DNA of 64,000 nucleotides, taken from the NCBI GenBank assembly GCA_029255685.2, contig CM055318.2, forward strand, positions 873,001-937,000. Direction: 5' to 3'. This document shows, piece by piece, positions 33,557 to 44,046 of this stretch. The notes below the pieces were generated by a model that worked only from the letters and a program-made list of their open reading frames with translations, searched no databases and had not been told where the DNA came from. The position numbers and the translations under genes are program-made. Each line of letters begins with the position of its first letter. The stretch's first letter is position 1. The DNA is from Silene conica. Lineage: Eukaryota > Streptophyta > Magnoliopsida > Caryophyllales > Caryophyllaceae.

Positions 33557-34611
33557 TAGACCTGTCAAAACCTGACCCGACCCGAAAACCAACCGTAACC
33601 CGACCCGTAAATAACCCGTAAATGACCTGGTTTTTTCAACCCGAACCCGAAAGATACCCGAACCCGTTTTGACCCGTAAACAGCGGGTCAAAACCCGACC
33701 CGCAGCGGGTTGACCGTTGGGTCAAGACAATATATCATTTTTAAAATATACAATGTCAAATAAGTATTGATGACTTATAAATTTTTGAGGAGAAATATGT
33801 ATATATATGCGGTATGTCACGTCATCACCTCAAACAACATGCCACGTCATCACCTCAAACAACATGCCACGTCATCACCTCAAAGTGTGTGTCACACCGT
33901 CACTTTCACCGTAGTACGTCAAATTGCATTCCACGTCAGCAGCGCCAACTCATCACCTCGAACCACATGCAACGTCATCACATCGAAGTGTGTGTCACGT
34001 CGTCACTTTTAGTGTAGTACGTCAAGTTACATTCCACGTTAGGACTGTCACCTCATTATTTCGACGGACCACATGTCACGTCATTACATCGAAATGTGTG
34101 TCACACTATCACTTACACCTCATTCCACATAATTGCCTAGGACCACATGCCATATCATCATCTCAAAATATGTGTCATACCGTCACTTTCACCGTATTAC
34201 GTCGAACTGAACCGCACTTCGCGCCAACACTTCCACCTCATCACCTCAGATCACATGTCACGTCATCATTGTTATCTTATTTGAGTCTCATTATCGTACT
34301 TAGCGAGTTAGTAAGGATGATGATAACGATGGTGATGTTGGTGGTGAGGGCAAAAATGGTGACAATTAAGTTAAATAAGACGAGCAAGAAGATAAAAAAC
34401 GTATAAAGGGTAGGAATTAAAATATAAAATAAGTTTTAAAAAATGCGAGGAAAAGATGTGATTGACCCGTATTTTTACCCGAACCCGATCCGGAACCCGT
34501 ATAGACTTGACCCGTATTTTACCCGACCCGAAATACACCCGACCCGTATTTTACCCGAACCCGTATCTACCCGACCCGCAACCCGCCCGTTCGACCTGTT
34601 TGACAGGTCTA
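33557..34611. mobile_element. Non-autonomous hAT element with internal minisatellite
   Basis: A 1055-bp element with ends TAGACCTGTCAAA and TTTGACAGGTCTA, flanked by a perfect 8-bp duplication ATTGTACT (33549-33556, 34612-34619). ACCCG-rich subterminal repeats lie near both ends (33576-33715, 34465-34590), and a minisatellite of CACGTCATCACCTC units fills the centre. Open frames across it are repeat artefacts. Confidence 0.85.
33815..34270 (+). repeat. CACGTCATCACCTC minisatellite
   Basis: Roughly 24-bp units (ATGCCACGTCATCACCTCAA) are exact at the left and decay rightwards, with longer units containing GTGTGTCACACCGTCACTTT. ACGTCA words (bZIP-type cores) recur many times. The field lies inside the hAT element at 33557-34611. 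Confidence 0.7.
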
Positions 34612-34694
34612 ATTGTACTATATATAATTTTCTAGTGTTAAAGATTAAAATCTTTGGGTTTTATATGCATTTTTTTGAGTTTCAATATAATGTT

Positions 34695-35056
34695 GGATTA
34701 ATTGATAGAAATACTCCGAACTATGAGTGAACTGCTCAAAATACTCTAAACTTTATTTTAACTACCAATATAATCAACTAATGCATTCATTCGCTTTGAA
34801 TAGAATTTGTGGTTTTGTTAACTTATTGTAGCATGTTTTAATGGTGTGATTCGGTGAATAGATTAACAGAGAAGTAAAAAGAGAAAGACGGGTTAAAGAA
34901 ATGTTAGAAATTTCTTCACTTATTTAGCAGGTAACATGCCATATATTATAATAAAAGCGAATGAAAGCATTAGTTGGTAATATTGGTAGTTAAAATAGAG
35001 TTTGGAGTATTTTGAGCAGGACACCCATAGTTCAGAGTATTCTTATCAATTAATCC
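34695..35056. mobile_element. MULE-type MITE, family GGATTAATTGATA, copy 2
   Basis: A 362-bp element from GGATTAATTGATAGAAATAC to TTCTTATCAATTAATCC with a perfect 9-bp duplication TATAATGTT (34686-34694, 35057-35065). Same family as 30310-30573, but about 100 bp longer in the centre. Confidence 0.85.
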
Positions 35057-35484
35057 TATAATGTTTTGATTTACAATTTTTTATAAGAACGCTTAGGTTC
35101 TTTTCAATAAAACTCGTAAAATATATACATAAGTTTATAATTCTTTATTATAAAACTCGAAATTTATTCCACCAGATGTATTAGATCTGGTTATATAATC
35201 CTTTAATTGCATGTAAGAATGCAAGATGCAACGGAGTATAGAATGAATAATAAAACTCGATACGATCTTACAAAATGAAACCAAAACTCCAGAAGTCAAA
35301 CCTGATGATACTTAAGCCTTAAACTTGTTTAATTTGATCTTTATTTTCTTCTGTAAAATTGAGTAATATGTTTATTTTCTTCTTCTCTCTATAAGAAAAG
35401 TTAATAATTTAATTTATAAGATGGAGATACATACATGATACATGACTTTATCCTCCCAAAGACATTATCCTTGCTCAAGTAATT

Positions 35485-35645
35485 TTCTATACCATCGACA
35501 ACAATGTATAATCCCATCGCCGCGGTGTTCTCACGAAGAGGTAAACGGCTAACAAACGAGTTGTTCCATTCCCATGGGCAAGGATCAAACTCCTGATCTC
35601 ATGGTTAAGGAATGAGGTGAGCAACCACCACACCAAACACATAAT
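35485..35645 (-). mobile_element. tRNA-derived SINE
   Basis: On the minus strand GGTTGCTCACC is followed by GATCAGGAGTTTGATCC, similar to RNA polymerase III boxes A and B at tRNA spacing, and then by a tail with CATTCCCATGGG near its start. The ends are approximate and no clear target duplication was found. Confidence 0.45.
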
Positions 35646-35659
35646 TATAGGAGAAAAAG

Positions 35660-36135
35660 AAGCATACATCGGGTGTATTACGTCCAATTTCTTATTTTTT
35701 GAGCACATATATATTTTTTTTGAGTTTATTATCTCAAACTTTATTCGTTTTTGAGCAAATGTGTATTTTTTTCAGAAAAAAAGGAACATACATCGGAGTA
35801 GTACCTCCAATTTTTTATTTTTTGAGCATATATGTACAGAGTATTTTTTTGAGCTTATTGCCCTCAAACTTTATTTGTTTTTGAGCAAATGTGTATTTTT
35901 TTGAGCATATTAAAATTTATTAGTTAGATTTTAATTTTTTTTCCATCATAACTCAAATTCAAGTAAACTTATATGTTATATTTTTTGAGTTTTATTCTGA
36001 TTTTTTAGAGTTTATTGTTTAAGAAAATAAACTCAGAAACTCTATAGTAAATCCCATAATTTCTAAAACAAAACTCAAAATTTTTACTATAATACTCAAA
36101 AATTATAAAATTGGAGGTAATATGTACCATCCACC
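35660..36135. repeat. AT-rich inverted-repeat element with internal duplication
   Basis: The left part (ATTACGTCCAATTTCTTATT, then TTTTTTGAGC) is roughly mirrored at the right (AATTATAAAATTGGAGGTAA). A segment with AAACTTTATTTGTTTTTGAG and GCAAATGTGTATTTTTT occurs twice about 130 bp apart. Probably a decayed MITE. Confidence 0.45.
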
Positions 36136-36784
36136 TACTGCATTGTCTCGGTAAGAAAAGAAGATGTATTATTATATACGATGAAAATGAGATTAAGAGT
36201 TAGCTCCTCCAAATATAAAGTAGACGGTTCAATTTTCACCCATGATATATAATAAGCTGAGAATCAAAAAAACAATATACGATGGTAATATGACTATATC
36301 CTCGTAAAGACATAATCTTTGCTCAAATAGTTTTTTATAAGGTCACGACATTAAGAATAATACCACCATGCTTAAACATTATATACTGCCGTACAATCGT
36401 ATTCTAAATCCAAAAACCGGGGGCTGATCTATTGGTATAAATGTAGTGGCAATTTTTTTTTGAAGAAAATGAATTTTATATATATACAGAAAAATTAACA
36501 CAAATTTTTAATTGTAACGGTCTCAAGTTGATGATAATTAACACCTAATTTAAATAATGTTGAGAACGATATAACATATAAGAGGTTGTTACTTGTTAAA
36601 TTTGAGCAGTTTAAGAGGACAGGACATATTGGGTCATGTTTGATTTCCTCCCAAATTTTCTAGCACGTGCCAGGGGTCATTGCATGAGTTACCGTATTCG
36701 ATTATAAGCCCTTAAATAAGACGTGCTCATTTATTTTTTTAGGATTACCCCCATTTTCATCCGAGATTCGTTTATCGCATGCCT

Positions 36785-37290
36785 GCTCCCTCAAATGTCT
36801 TCTGTTGCTTCTAATTTTTCTTGGCTGCTTTATTTGACCCAATTAACTATTTGTATGATTTACTGACATTATTGTTCCGATAACCAGAAATCCCAAAAAC
36901 TGTGTATATAAAAGCTCAAAATATATACTACAAAATGTATACAGCTTGTTATATAGTCCACTAAATGCTAAAATCGTTTACAAAATATCCCAAACTTTTC
37001 CATTCTCTAAGTGGTAAAATTCATTTACCCCATGTCCGCTCCCTCAAATGTCTTCTGTTGCATCTAATGTTTCTTGGTTGCTTTATCTGACCCAATTAAC
37101 TATTTGTATGATTTACTGACATTATTGTTCCGAAAACCAGAAATCCCAAAAACAGTGTATATAAAGCTCAAAATATATATTATATACTAAATATATACAG
37201 CTTGTTATATAATCCACTAATTACTAAAATCGTTCACAAAATATCTCAAACTTTTCCATTCTAAATGGTAAAATATGAACATAAATTGCA
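36785..37290 (+). repeat. 253-bp tandem duplication
   Basis: Copies starting at GCTCCCTCAAATGTCTTCTG (36785 and 37038) stay alike through TATTGTTCCGA and TACAGCTTGTTATATA, with scattered differences. It lies downstream (3' side) of the S1-homologue gene. Confidence 0.75.
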
Positions 37291-37498
37291 TGATTCCATG
37301 CTCTAATTTACGTCGAGTTATGAAAAAAATCATATATATCAAAACATTTAATAAAACTTTTGTTACAACCTACAAGAATAATCATTATATAATACCAACA
37401 AAATAAAACAACGTAGTCTAATTTACATAACCACATCTTCCCCAACATTATTTTTTCCATACATAAACATGATTCGATTCAATTTAATTCAGTTTAAT

Positions 37499-37951
37499 TC
37501 AATTCCAATGATGTCTAGGCTTCCACATTTGGCGAAAAAGATACTGTTTTTTTTTAATATTATACAAGTAAAGACCACCATGGTACTTAACCTTAAAAAA
37601 ACAATGTCGACCACCACAACCATCGTCGAGAAACGTATGGTTCAACTCTTGAAAAGCATTAAACCCGATATGAGCATTTGATCGATAAATATCACACCAA
37701 TAATTAGTTTCATAAATCGCGGTCGTCTTGAACGTCCATGTTAAATTTGTATTTATTGGGATGTTTTGACGAATATCTTTAGGTTTCATGTCGGAAACAC
37801 AATGTGTTTCTAATGGTTCATCCGTCATTTGATTCTCAATTACCACATGGTACCTTGCAAAATTGAAGAATGGATGTGCATTTGTGTATAAAGGAGATAT
37901 AATAATATTCATGATTATTAAGAATAAACATGTTTTAATAATCATCTTCAA
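37499..37951 (-). CDS. S1-type plant self-incompatibility homologue (SPH), secreted
   Basis: An intronless 150-residue protein. Residues 1-25 are a clear signal peptide (IIKTCLFLIIMNIIISPLYT). The S1 domain follows, with HVVIENQM, LTWTF, YWCDIY and HCFFKVKYHGGLYLY. Four cysteines (51, 86, 112, 117) fit the two disulphides of the family. NLT at 69 and NHT at 104 are possible N-glycosylation sites. The founding member is the pistil S protein of poppy. Homologues are numerous in many plants and mostly have unknown signalling roles. A TATA motif lies about 62 bp upstream. The promoter and first 13 codons are duplicated at 38177-38285. Confidence 0.85.
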   Translation of the reverse strand: MKMIIKTCLFLIIMNIIISPLYTNAHPFFNFARYHVVIENQMTDEPLETHCVSDMKPKDIRQNIPINTNLTWTFKTTAIYETNYWCDIYRSNAHIGFNAFQELNHTFLDDGCGGRHCFFKVKYHGGLYLYNIKKKQYLFRQMWKPRHHWN

Positions 37952-38011
37952 TTTTTGATATTATTATTATTCAAGAATTTTGTTTTATCATCATGTGATA
38001 AATACCGTTAT

Positions 38012-38022
38012 TATATATATAA
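38012..38022 (-). promoter_or_regulatory. TATA box of the SPH gene
   Basis: Minus-strand TTATATATATAA lies about 62 bp before the SPH start codon. Confidence 0.5.
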
Positions 38023-38176
38023 CGAGTTTTTTTAACGAAGAACCTAAATATGGAAATTTATTTACCGATATTTTTATTGTTTATGGTAACCGTGAGTTTA
38101 TACTTGAATTTGTTATCCGGATATTTCTATATTTAGGTTTTATATGTTATATTTAATTATATATGTATATAGTATA

Positions 38177-38282
38177 TTAAGAATAAACATGTTTTAATAA
38201 TCATCTTCAATTTTTGATGTTATTATTATTATTATTATTCAAGAATTTTGTTTTATCATCATATGATAAATATCGTTATCAA

Positions 38283-38285
<3 letters not shown>
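38177..38285 (-). repeat. Duplicate of the SPH promoter and signal-peptide start
   Basis: ATTAAGAATAAACATGTTTT through GATAAATATCGTTAT repeats 37916-38015, about 260 bp apart. It covers codons for roughly the first 13 SPH residues plus the upstream region. No rest of a gene follows, so it is a fragment. Confidence 0.75.

Positions 38286-38347
<62 letters not shown>
38285..38347. repeat. (TA)n microsatellite, left of TE-a
   Basis: About 31 TA units. It marks the left boundary of the element TE-a. Confidence 0.95.
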
Positions 38348-38352
<5 letters not shown>

Positions 38353-39233
38353 AGTAGGATCATATGAGTTGGGGCAATATTGGTGAGTTACACCTTTAAA
38401 TCTGGACCATTCATATCTAGTTCAGATTAGTGGCTGAGATTAAATCTCACAATTAGTATATAAACCAAAATTTTCACTCCTAACTTCTTTTTCCCCCTTT
38501 TTCAACTCCCCAACTGAAACACAGTAAAAACCTCTCTCTCTCTCTCTCTCTCCACTAAAACCTCCATATTCTCCGGTAAAACCTTCATTTTCGTTCATCT
38601 TCTTGCTCATCTTCTTCGTCGACTTCTTTGCTCATCTTCGTCGTCATTTTCGTCCATCTTCAGGTAATTGATTTTCTTCAATTTTTCGTTCTTTTTCTTC
38701 AATTTTCGCTACTTGTAGGTTTTTTTACTTGATTTTTGTTGTGTTTTGTGTTTCTATTCTTCAATTTTACTCAATGTTTTCATTATGTAGTTCAATTAGT
38801 GTATTTGTGTGTTGTTGCATTACATTTTTTACTTGGTTTCACATAATTTAGGGTTTTCATCTTCCTTCTTTCATTTTCGTCAATGTTTTTAAAATTTTCG
38901 TTTATGTAGTTGTGTTTTTACTTGAAATTGGTGTGTTCTTGTATTTGTTTTCTTCAATTTATTCAGCCGGTTGCATTATGTAGTTCAATTAGTCGTTTTC
39001 AATTGGATTTCACTTATTTTAGGGTTTCGTAATTGTATTTTCCAGACTTGTGTATCTAATTTCAAATTTTGATGTGATTTTTTGTGCTTTTTCTTTAAAT
39101 TAGTTTGTATTGTTGTTCTAATGAAGATAATCTGTGTGTGTTACTTTAATATATTGATGTGGTTATTCTATATGGTTGTGTGTATTCTCTGATAATCTGC
39201 GCGTGTTATTGTATTCCCTTTTTTATAATCGTA

Positions 39234-40715
39234 TCAGACAGTTATTGTAACCGTCTCAGACTGTTATTGTAATCGTCTAAGACTGTTATTGTATTCGTCT
39301 GAGATTGTTATTGTAATAATCTAAGACTGTTATTGTATTCGTCTAAGACTGTTATTGTATTCCCTTTTTTACTATGAATTACAATAACAACTATTATGAA
39401 TACAATAACAGCTATTTTAATGGTTTGTACACAGTTATTTTAATGTGTTTAGACAGTTATTTTAATGGTTTGTACACAGTTATTTTAATGTGTTTAGACA
39501 CTTCATTTAAATACAGTTATTGTATTATATAAGTTCTGTTATTATATTATAAAACTCAGTTATTGTATGCAGTAGTGACTTCATGGGGGTGTTATTGTAT
39601 TTTATGCATCACTTTGTGTTTATTTAGCTCGTATGGTTCTTTGCAGTGCTTCGAAGATTGTATAACGCCTTTTTGTTTTTGTTTTAGGTTTGTCATTTAC
39701 ATTTCTTGATGATGAAGAAAGATGTTGAAATATTTCTCCATTTGTACACACAACGAAAAGAAGCAATGGAGAAAGAGTCTTGTTCAGCTGATGATGTTTT
39801 TTCTTCTGTGTTTTGTAAAGCCTAGAATGTGTTATTTTTGTGACAGTTATTTAATTGTCTCAGAGAGTTATTGTAATCATGTCAGACAGTTTTTGTAATT
39901 GTGTTTTCAGACAGTTATTGTAATTGTGTTATCAAACAGTTATTGTAATGGTTTCAGGCAGTTATTTTAATGATTTTCACACAATTATTGTAATGAGTTC
40001 ATACAGTTATTATAATGGTTTTTACACAGTTATTGTATTATATAAGTCCTGTTATTGTATCTAGTAGTGACTTCATTCAAGACAGTTATTGTATTATATA
40101 AGTTATGTTATTGTATTTTCTTGTTTACACAGTTATTGCATAATGTCAAATATTGTATTGCATAATAATACCTGTTATTGTAATGCATAATGTTAATTAT
40201 TGTATTGCATAATACATGTTATTGTATTCAGTTTTCCATTTTGTAATACCTATTATTGTAATTCATAATAGCTGTTATTGTATTCATAATAGCCGTTATT
40301 GTAATTCATATATAATACCTGTTATTGTAATGCATAATACATGTTATTGTATTCAGTTTTCCATTTTGTAGTACCTGTTATTGTAATTCATAATAGCTGT
40401 TATTGTATTCATAATAGCTGTTATTGTAATTCATAATACCTGTTATTGTAATGCATAATACATGTTATTGTATTCAGTTTTCCATTTTGTAGTACTTATT
40501 ATTGTAATTTATAATAGCTGTTATTGTATTCATAATAGCTGTTATTGTAATTGATAATAGTTGTTATTGTATTACATAATACATGTTATTGTATTCAGTA
40601 GTTTTCCATTTTGTAATACCTGTTATTGTAATTCATAATAGCTGTTATTGTATTCATAATAGTTATTATTGTAATTTATAATAGTTGTTATTATATTCAT
40701 AATAGCTGTTATTGT
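39234..40715 (+). repeat. TGTTATTGTAAT minisatellite array, left
   Basis: Dozens of units around GTTATTGTA(AT), first spaced by TCTAAGACT-like and TTTACACA-like words, then as regular units of about 22 bp such as AGCTGTTATTGTAATTCATA. A higher-order period of about 120-130 bp is marked by TTTTCCATTTTGTA. A short open frame near 39709-39822 (begins MMKKDVEIFLHLY) has no recognised family. Confidence 0.85.
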
Positions 40716-40950
40716 TTCGAGATAGTTATTCAAAAGAATACCATTTCCATGCCAAAATTGAATACTATTGAACTCAAATATGCAAAATGTAAGACAAATT
40801 ACAAATCTATTATTGATTATTGATTATTCTAAAGTTTCTTACACGAAATATAGATTCTCAACTATAATAATTTAAGACAAAATACTGAGATATTTTTGTA
40901 TTATTGTAAAGTTTGTGATACGATTATTGTAAATCTATTCATTGGATCCC

Positions 40951-41145
40951 TTATTCACCCTCCATTTCATCTCCCTCTTCATCTTCTTCCTCAGGTGCAT
41001 GCTCAACAAATGGATTTGGGCAGTTTCTTTTGTCATGGTTTCCCATTTGTTTGCAGTTATTACATAGCCTCTTTGGTTTGCTTGCTTTTTCAATTGTCTT
41101 TTCCTTGTTTGATTTCATTCTCTTGCCACTTCCTTTGTTTTCCAT
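40951..41145 (-). pseudogene. Zinc-knuckle tail of a MULE/FAR1-type transposase
   Basis: An open frame of 64 codons between the two arrays. It has a Lys-rich part (KSNKEKTIEKASKPKR), then CNNCKQMGNHDKRNCPNPF, a CX2CX5HX4C knuckle, and an acidic end. Knuckles of this type sit at the C-termini of plant FAR1-like and Mutator transposases; this assignment is from pattern, not search. The catalytic part is absent. The fragment lies on the minus strand, as does the promoter-like right end of TE-a. Confidence 0.45.
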
Positions 41146-41149
41146 AATA

Positions 41150-41815
41150 ATACCTGTTATTGTAATGCATAATGTTAATTATTGCATAATGTCAAATATT
41201 GCATTGCATAATAATACATGTTATTGTAATGCATAATGTTAATTATTGTATTGCATAGTACATGTTATTGTATTCAGTTTTCCATTCTGTAATACCTGTT
41301 ATTGTAATTCATAATAGCTGTTATTGTATTCATAATAGTTTGTTATTGTAATTCATAATAGCTGTTATTGTATTGCATAATACATGTTATTGTATTCAGT
41401 TTTCCATTCTGTAATACCTGTTATTGTAATTCATTATAGCTGTTATTGTATTGCATAATACATGTTATTGTATTTCATAATAGCTGTTATTGTATTCAGT
41501 TTTCCATTTTGTAATACCTGTTATTGTAATTCATTATAGCTGTTATTGTATTCATAATAGTTGTTATTGTAATTCATAATAGCTGTTATTGTATTGCATA
41601 ATACATGTTATTGTATTCAGTTTTTCATTCTGTAATAACTGTTATTGTAATTCATTATAGCTGTTATTGTATTCATAATAGCTGTTATTGTAATTCATAA
41701 TAGTTGTTATTGTATTGCATAATACATTACAATAACCGAGTTTCTACGTTACAATAACTGAGTTTCTACATTACAATAACTGAGTTTCTACATTGGTATA
41801 ACGACAAATTCTTGA
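41150..41815 (+). repeat. TGTTATTGTAAT minisatellite array, right
   Basis: The same units as at 39234-40715. At about 41725 the array changes strand: units become TTACAATAACTGAGTTTCTA, the inverse of the core. Confidence 0.85.
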
Positions 41816-42593
41816 GTTTCTAGATTACACCTGAGTTTATACTTTACAATAACTGAATTGTTAAATTAAATAATATCAAACTAACAAAAAAGACCAGGTA
41901 TATGCATAATTTTTTTCATTGAACGTCAATTATTCACGTCTATCTTGATTCAACCTGCAAATCACCAAAAAATAGAATATAAGTTAACAAAACTTCCAAG
42001 AAGTAACTACTAGATACAATAACTGAGTTTTAACATTAATATTACAACTAAGTTTCTACATTCAACTAGGCATTTCAACAAACAGTTGGTGTGCTAATCT
42101 AGATTATCAATAATTTTTTAAGATTGTGATAATAAATTGTCAGTCAAATGTCGACGGTATGATAAACAATACATAAATCGTCGTACAATTTGTTATTTGA
42201 ATCAAATAATTCAGTTATTCGAGTATTAAAATAAGAAATCGTAAGAAATATTGATACCTTTGAACAATTAGGGTTCCTGGAATATTTTTCGTCTGATTTT
42301 CTGAATTGATAGTTTTTAGTTGAATTAATCAAGTTAATGAATGAATTTAGGTAATAATTGTCGATTCTGAAATCAAAAATTGAAGAATTGATGAAATTTG
42401 TGTGATCGTTTTGATGAATTTTGTGCGATTTTTGTTTTTGATGATTTTGGGGGAATTTGTTTGGGAGAGAGAGAGATGGATTTTTAAGCTGGAAGGTTGA
42501 AATTGTTAGCGCGTGAATGATTTGTGTTTTTAGGTCAAATGTATATATACGCGGGGGTAACTCACGGAATATGGCAAACTCACCGGAACTCGC

Positions 42594-42596
<3 letters not shown>

Positions 42597-42654
<58 letters not shown>
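42597..42654. repeat. (TA)n microsatellite between TE-a and block A1
   Basis: About 28 TA units. Confidence 0.95.
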
Positions 42655-42657
<3 letters not shown>

Positions 42658-42770
42658 CTACTTACAAGTATGAACATACTCATCTACATACAACAATACA
42701 CAATATGGTTTAAGACAAATTAATTCTAGTGTCCTAAGGTTTGTATTTGTTATAAATGCATACCCTAAAA

Positions 42771-43120
42771 CTATCCAAGGACAAGAAACGTAGCTGGTCC
42801 GAAAACAAGAATTACCCCGATTATCATGGCAATACGCCCTTCGATAGACTTGGGAATTACGAGTCCGTAGAGTAGCAATGCTGCCGCAATTCCATTTATT
42901 TTGAGTACCATTTTTCCCTCTCTCTTCGTTCTAGGCGTGAAAAATTTCAACACACCGATTGTCTAGATTGTTTACACCAAAAACACAATCCCCATATTTG
43001 GAGTCGCTTTTTCAGTTATAGAGTTCGATGCATTTTTGACGTTCTCAAAAACGTTCTTCTGGTTTTGCATAAGTCTATGGAACCATATTTACCAATTCAT
43101 GTGCATGTCTATGACCATGT
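42771..43120 (-). pseudogene. Small hydrophobic protein family, copy a (A1), broken
   Basis: The last 60 codons are open (KMVLKINGIAAALLLYGLVI, then GRIAMIIGVILVFGPATFL). Upstream, the homologous N-terminal half is readable (QNQKNVFENVKNA, then TPNMGIVFLV) but has an early stop after Met-Asn-Trp and further stops before the second half. The family is not recognised. A full member would be about 110-125 residues with three hydrophobic segments. Confidence 0.6.
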
Positions 43121-43140
43121 TGCTCTTGCCATAGTGATTA

Positions 43141-43389
43141 CTAAAAGCAGCTAATTTTGAAGAAGATGATTATCGCAATATAAGTTGCTAAGAGGACACC
43201 AATAAGTAGGGTTATACCCCCTCCAACAAAGTTGGGCATTATGAGTCCGTAACATAGAAGTGTCACCGCAACTCCATTAATTATGAGTACGACAATTTCC
43301 CCTGTTGTCGTTGGAGGCGTGGGAAAGTTAACATGACACATAGTTTGAATGGCTAAGAGTAAAAAGGCAATCCCCACTTTTGGCGTCAT
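43141..43389 (-). CDS. Small hydrophobic protein family, copy b (A1)
   Basis: An 82-residue frame from ATG at 43389: TPKVGIAFLLLAIQTMCHV, a Thr/Pro linker, VLIINGVAVTLLCYGLIMP and GGGITLLIGVLLATYIAIII, so three probable membrane segments. Upstream, a Met-Ser-Gly-Ser-Ser start at 43481 opens a frame with LDSLKEIGEIGKNVSCYVKK that stops at TGA one base out of phase, at a run of six A (43389-43394). The paralogue d reads straight through here. So copy b is either frameshifted or starts at the inner ATG. Not recognised as a known family. The same frameshift is present in b' and b''. Confidence 0.35.
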   Translation of the reverse strand: MTPKVGIAFLLLAIQTMCHVNFPTPPTTTGEIVVLIINGVAVTLLCYGLIMPNFVGGGITLLIGVLLATYIAIIIFFKISCF

Positions 43390-43822
43390 TTTTTGACATA
43401 ACACGATACATTTTTTCCTATCTCACCAATTTCCTTTAGGCTGTCCAGGACGGCACTGCGATCACCAGAAGACCCTGACATAATGATTGAAGAAGTTGAC
43501 ATAAACCATGCAAAAACTTAATCTATGTTACTCAGACACGTTTTAGAAGTATCCGACTCGATAAAAAATTAAGGATTTATTTCCTCAATACTTCGTAAGA
43601 GATAAAAGTAAATGAAACGGAATGAGATCCATGTCAAATTTTAATAAAGTCCCTTCAAAATCATTTCTACACCATTTCCCGACTTGAAATAGTCCCTTCA
43701 AGTCATAATGAAGAAGTGATTTGATATTGTGCCGTCGAGTCCCAAATGAAGAAGTGACTCAATAAAGGAGATTCATGTCAACAAGACCCTCCTCTAAAAA
43801 ATTTCTACACCATTTGTTTTAA

Positions 43823-44046
43823 CAGTGGGTCTTGCTTCAAAACACAATTTTGGTCTGAAATAATAATACGCGATTTTGTAACCATTTTACAGTCAAATGT
43901 AACCATTATTTACAAACAAGTTATCATAAGCTGTAACATTAACCATACTATCGTGGTTACATTTGGCTGTAAAATGGTTACAAAAATCCCGTCTTATTAT
44001 TTCAGACCAAAAGTGACGGTCTGAAACAAGAATTTGTGTTTTTTTA
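43823..44046. mobile_element. MITE insertion specific to block A1
   Basis: About 224 bp present here but absent at the same point in A2 (near 53070) and A3 (near 63082), where ACCATTTGTTTTAATATTG is continuous. It contains TTTTGGTCTGAAATAATAAT and its inverse ATTATTTCAGACCAAAA, a GTAACCATTTTACAG / CTGTAAAATGGTTAC pair, and ends GTCTGAAACAAGAATTTGTG. Confidence 0.75.

Larger units (their letters stand above)
38348..42596. mobile_element. TE-a: TA-flanked transposon with TTATTGTA arrays
   Basis: Lies between two (TA)n tracts. The left end has GGATCATATGAGTTGGGG with a second TGAG 19 bp after the first. The right end, read inwards on the minus strand, has TTCCGGTGAGTTTGCC with the next TGAG 18 bp on. 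Both ends have leader-like sequence pointing inwards: CT-rich tract then AG|GTAATT near 38660 on plus, and CTCTCTCTCTCC near 42470 on minus. The centre is filled by TGTTATTGTAAT arrays around a zinc-knuckle gene piece (40951-41145). I read it as a non-autonomous, possibly Mutator/FAR1-related element that targets TA microsatellites. Confidence 0.65.

Noticed and set aside
33767-34406. Long His/Thr-rich frames across the CACGTCATCACC array.
   Set aside because: They follow the repeat unit and lie within a hAT element with clear ends.
39709-39822. Short frame beginning MMKKDVEIFLHLYTQRKEAM as a gene.
   Set aside because: It has an acceptor-like site before it, but only 37 codons and no recognised family. 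Noted within the TE-a array entry only.
43390-43404. Starting the b-copy protein at GTG-TTA-TGT.
   Set aside because: GTG starts are not normal for plant nuclear genes. The inner ATG or the outer ATG with a frameshift is more plausible.
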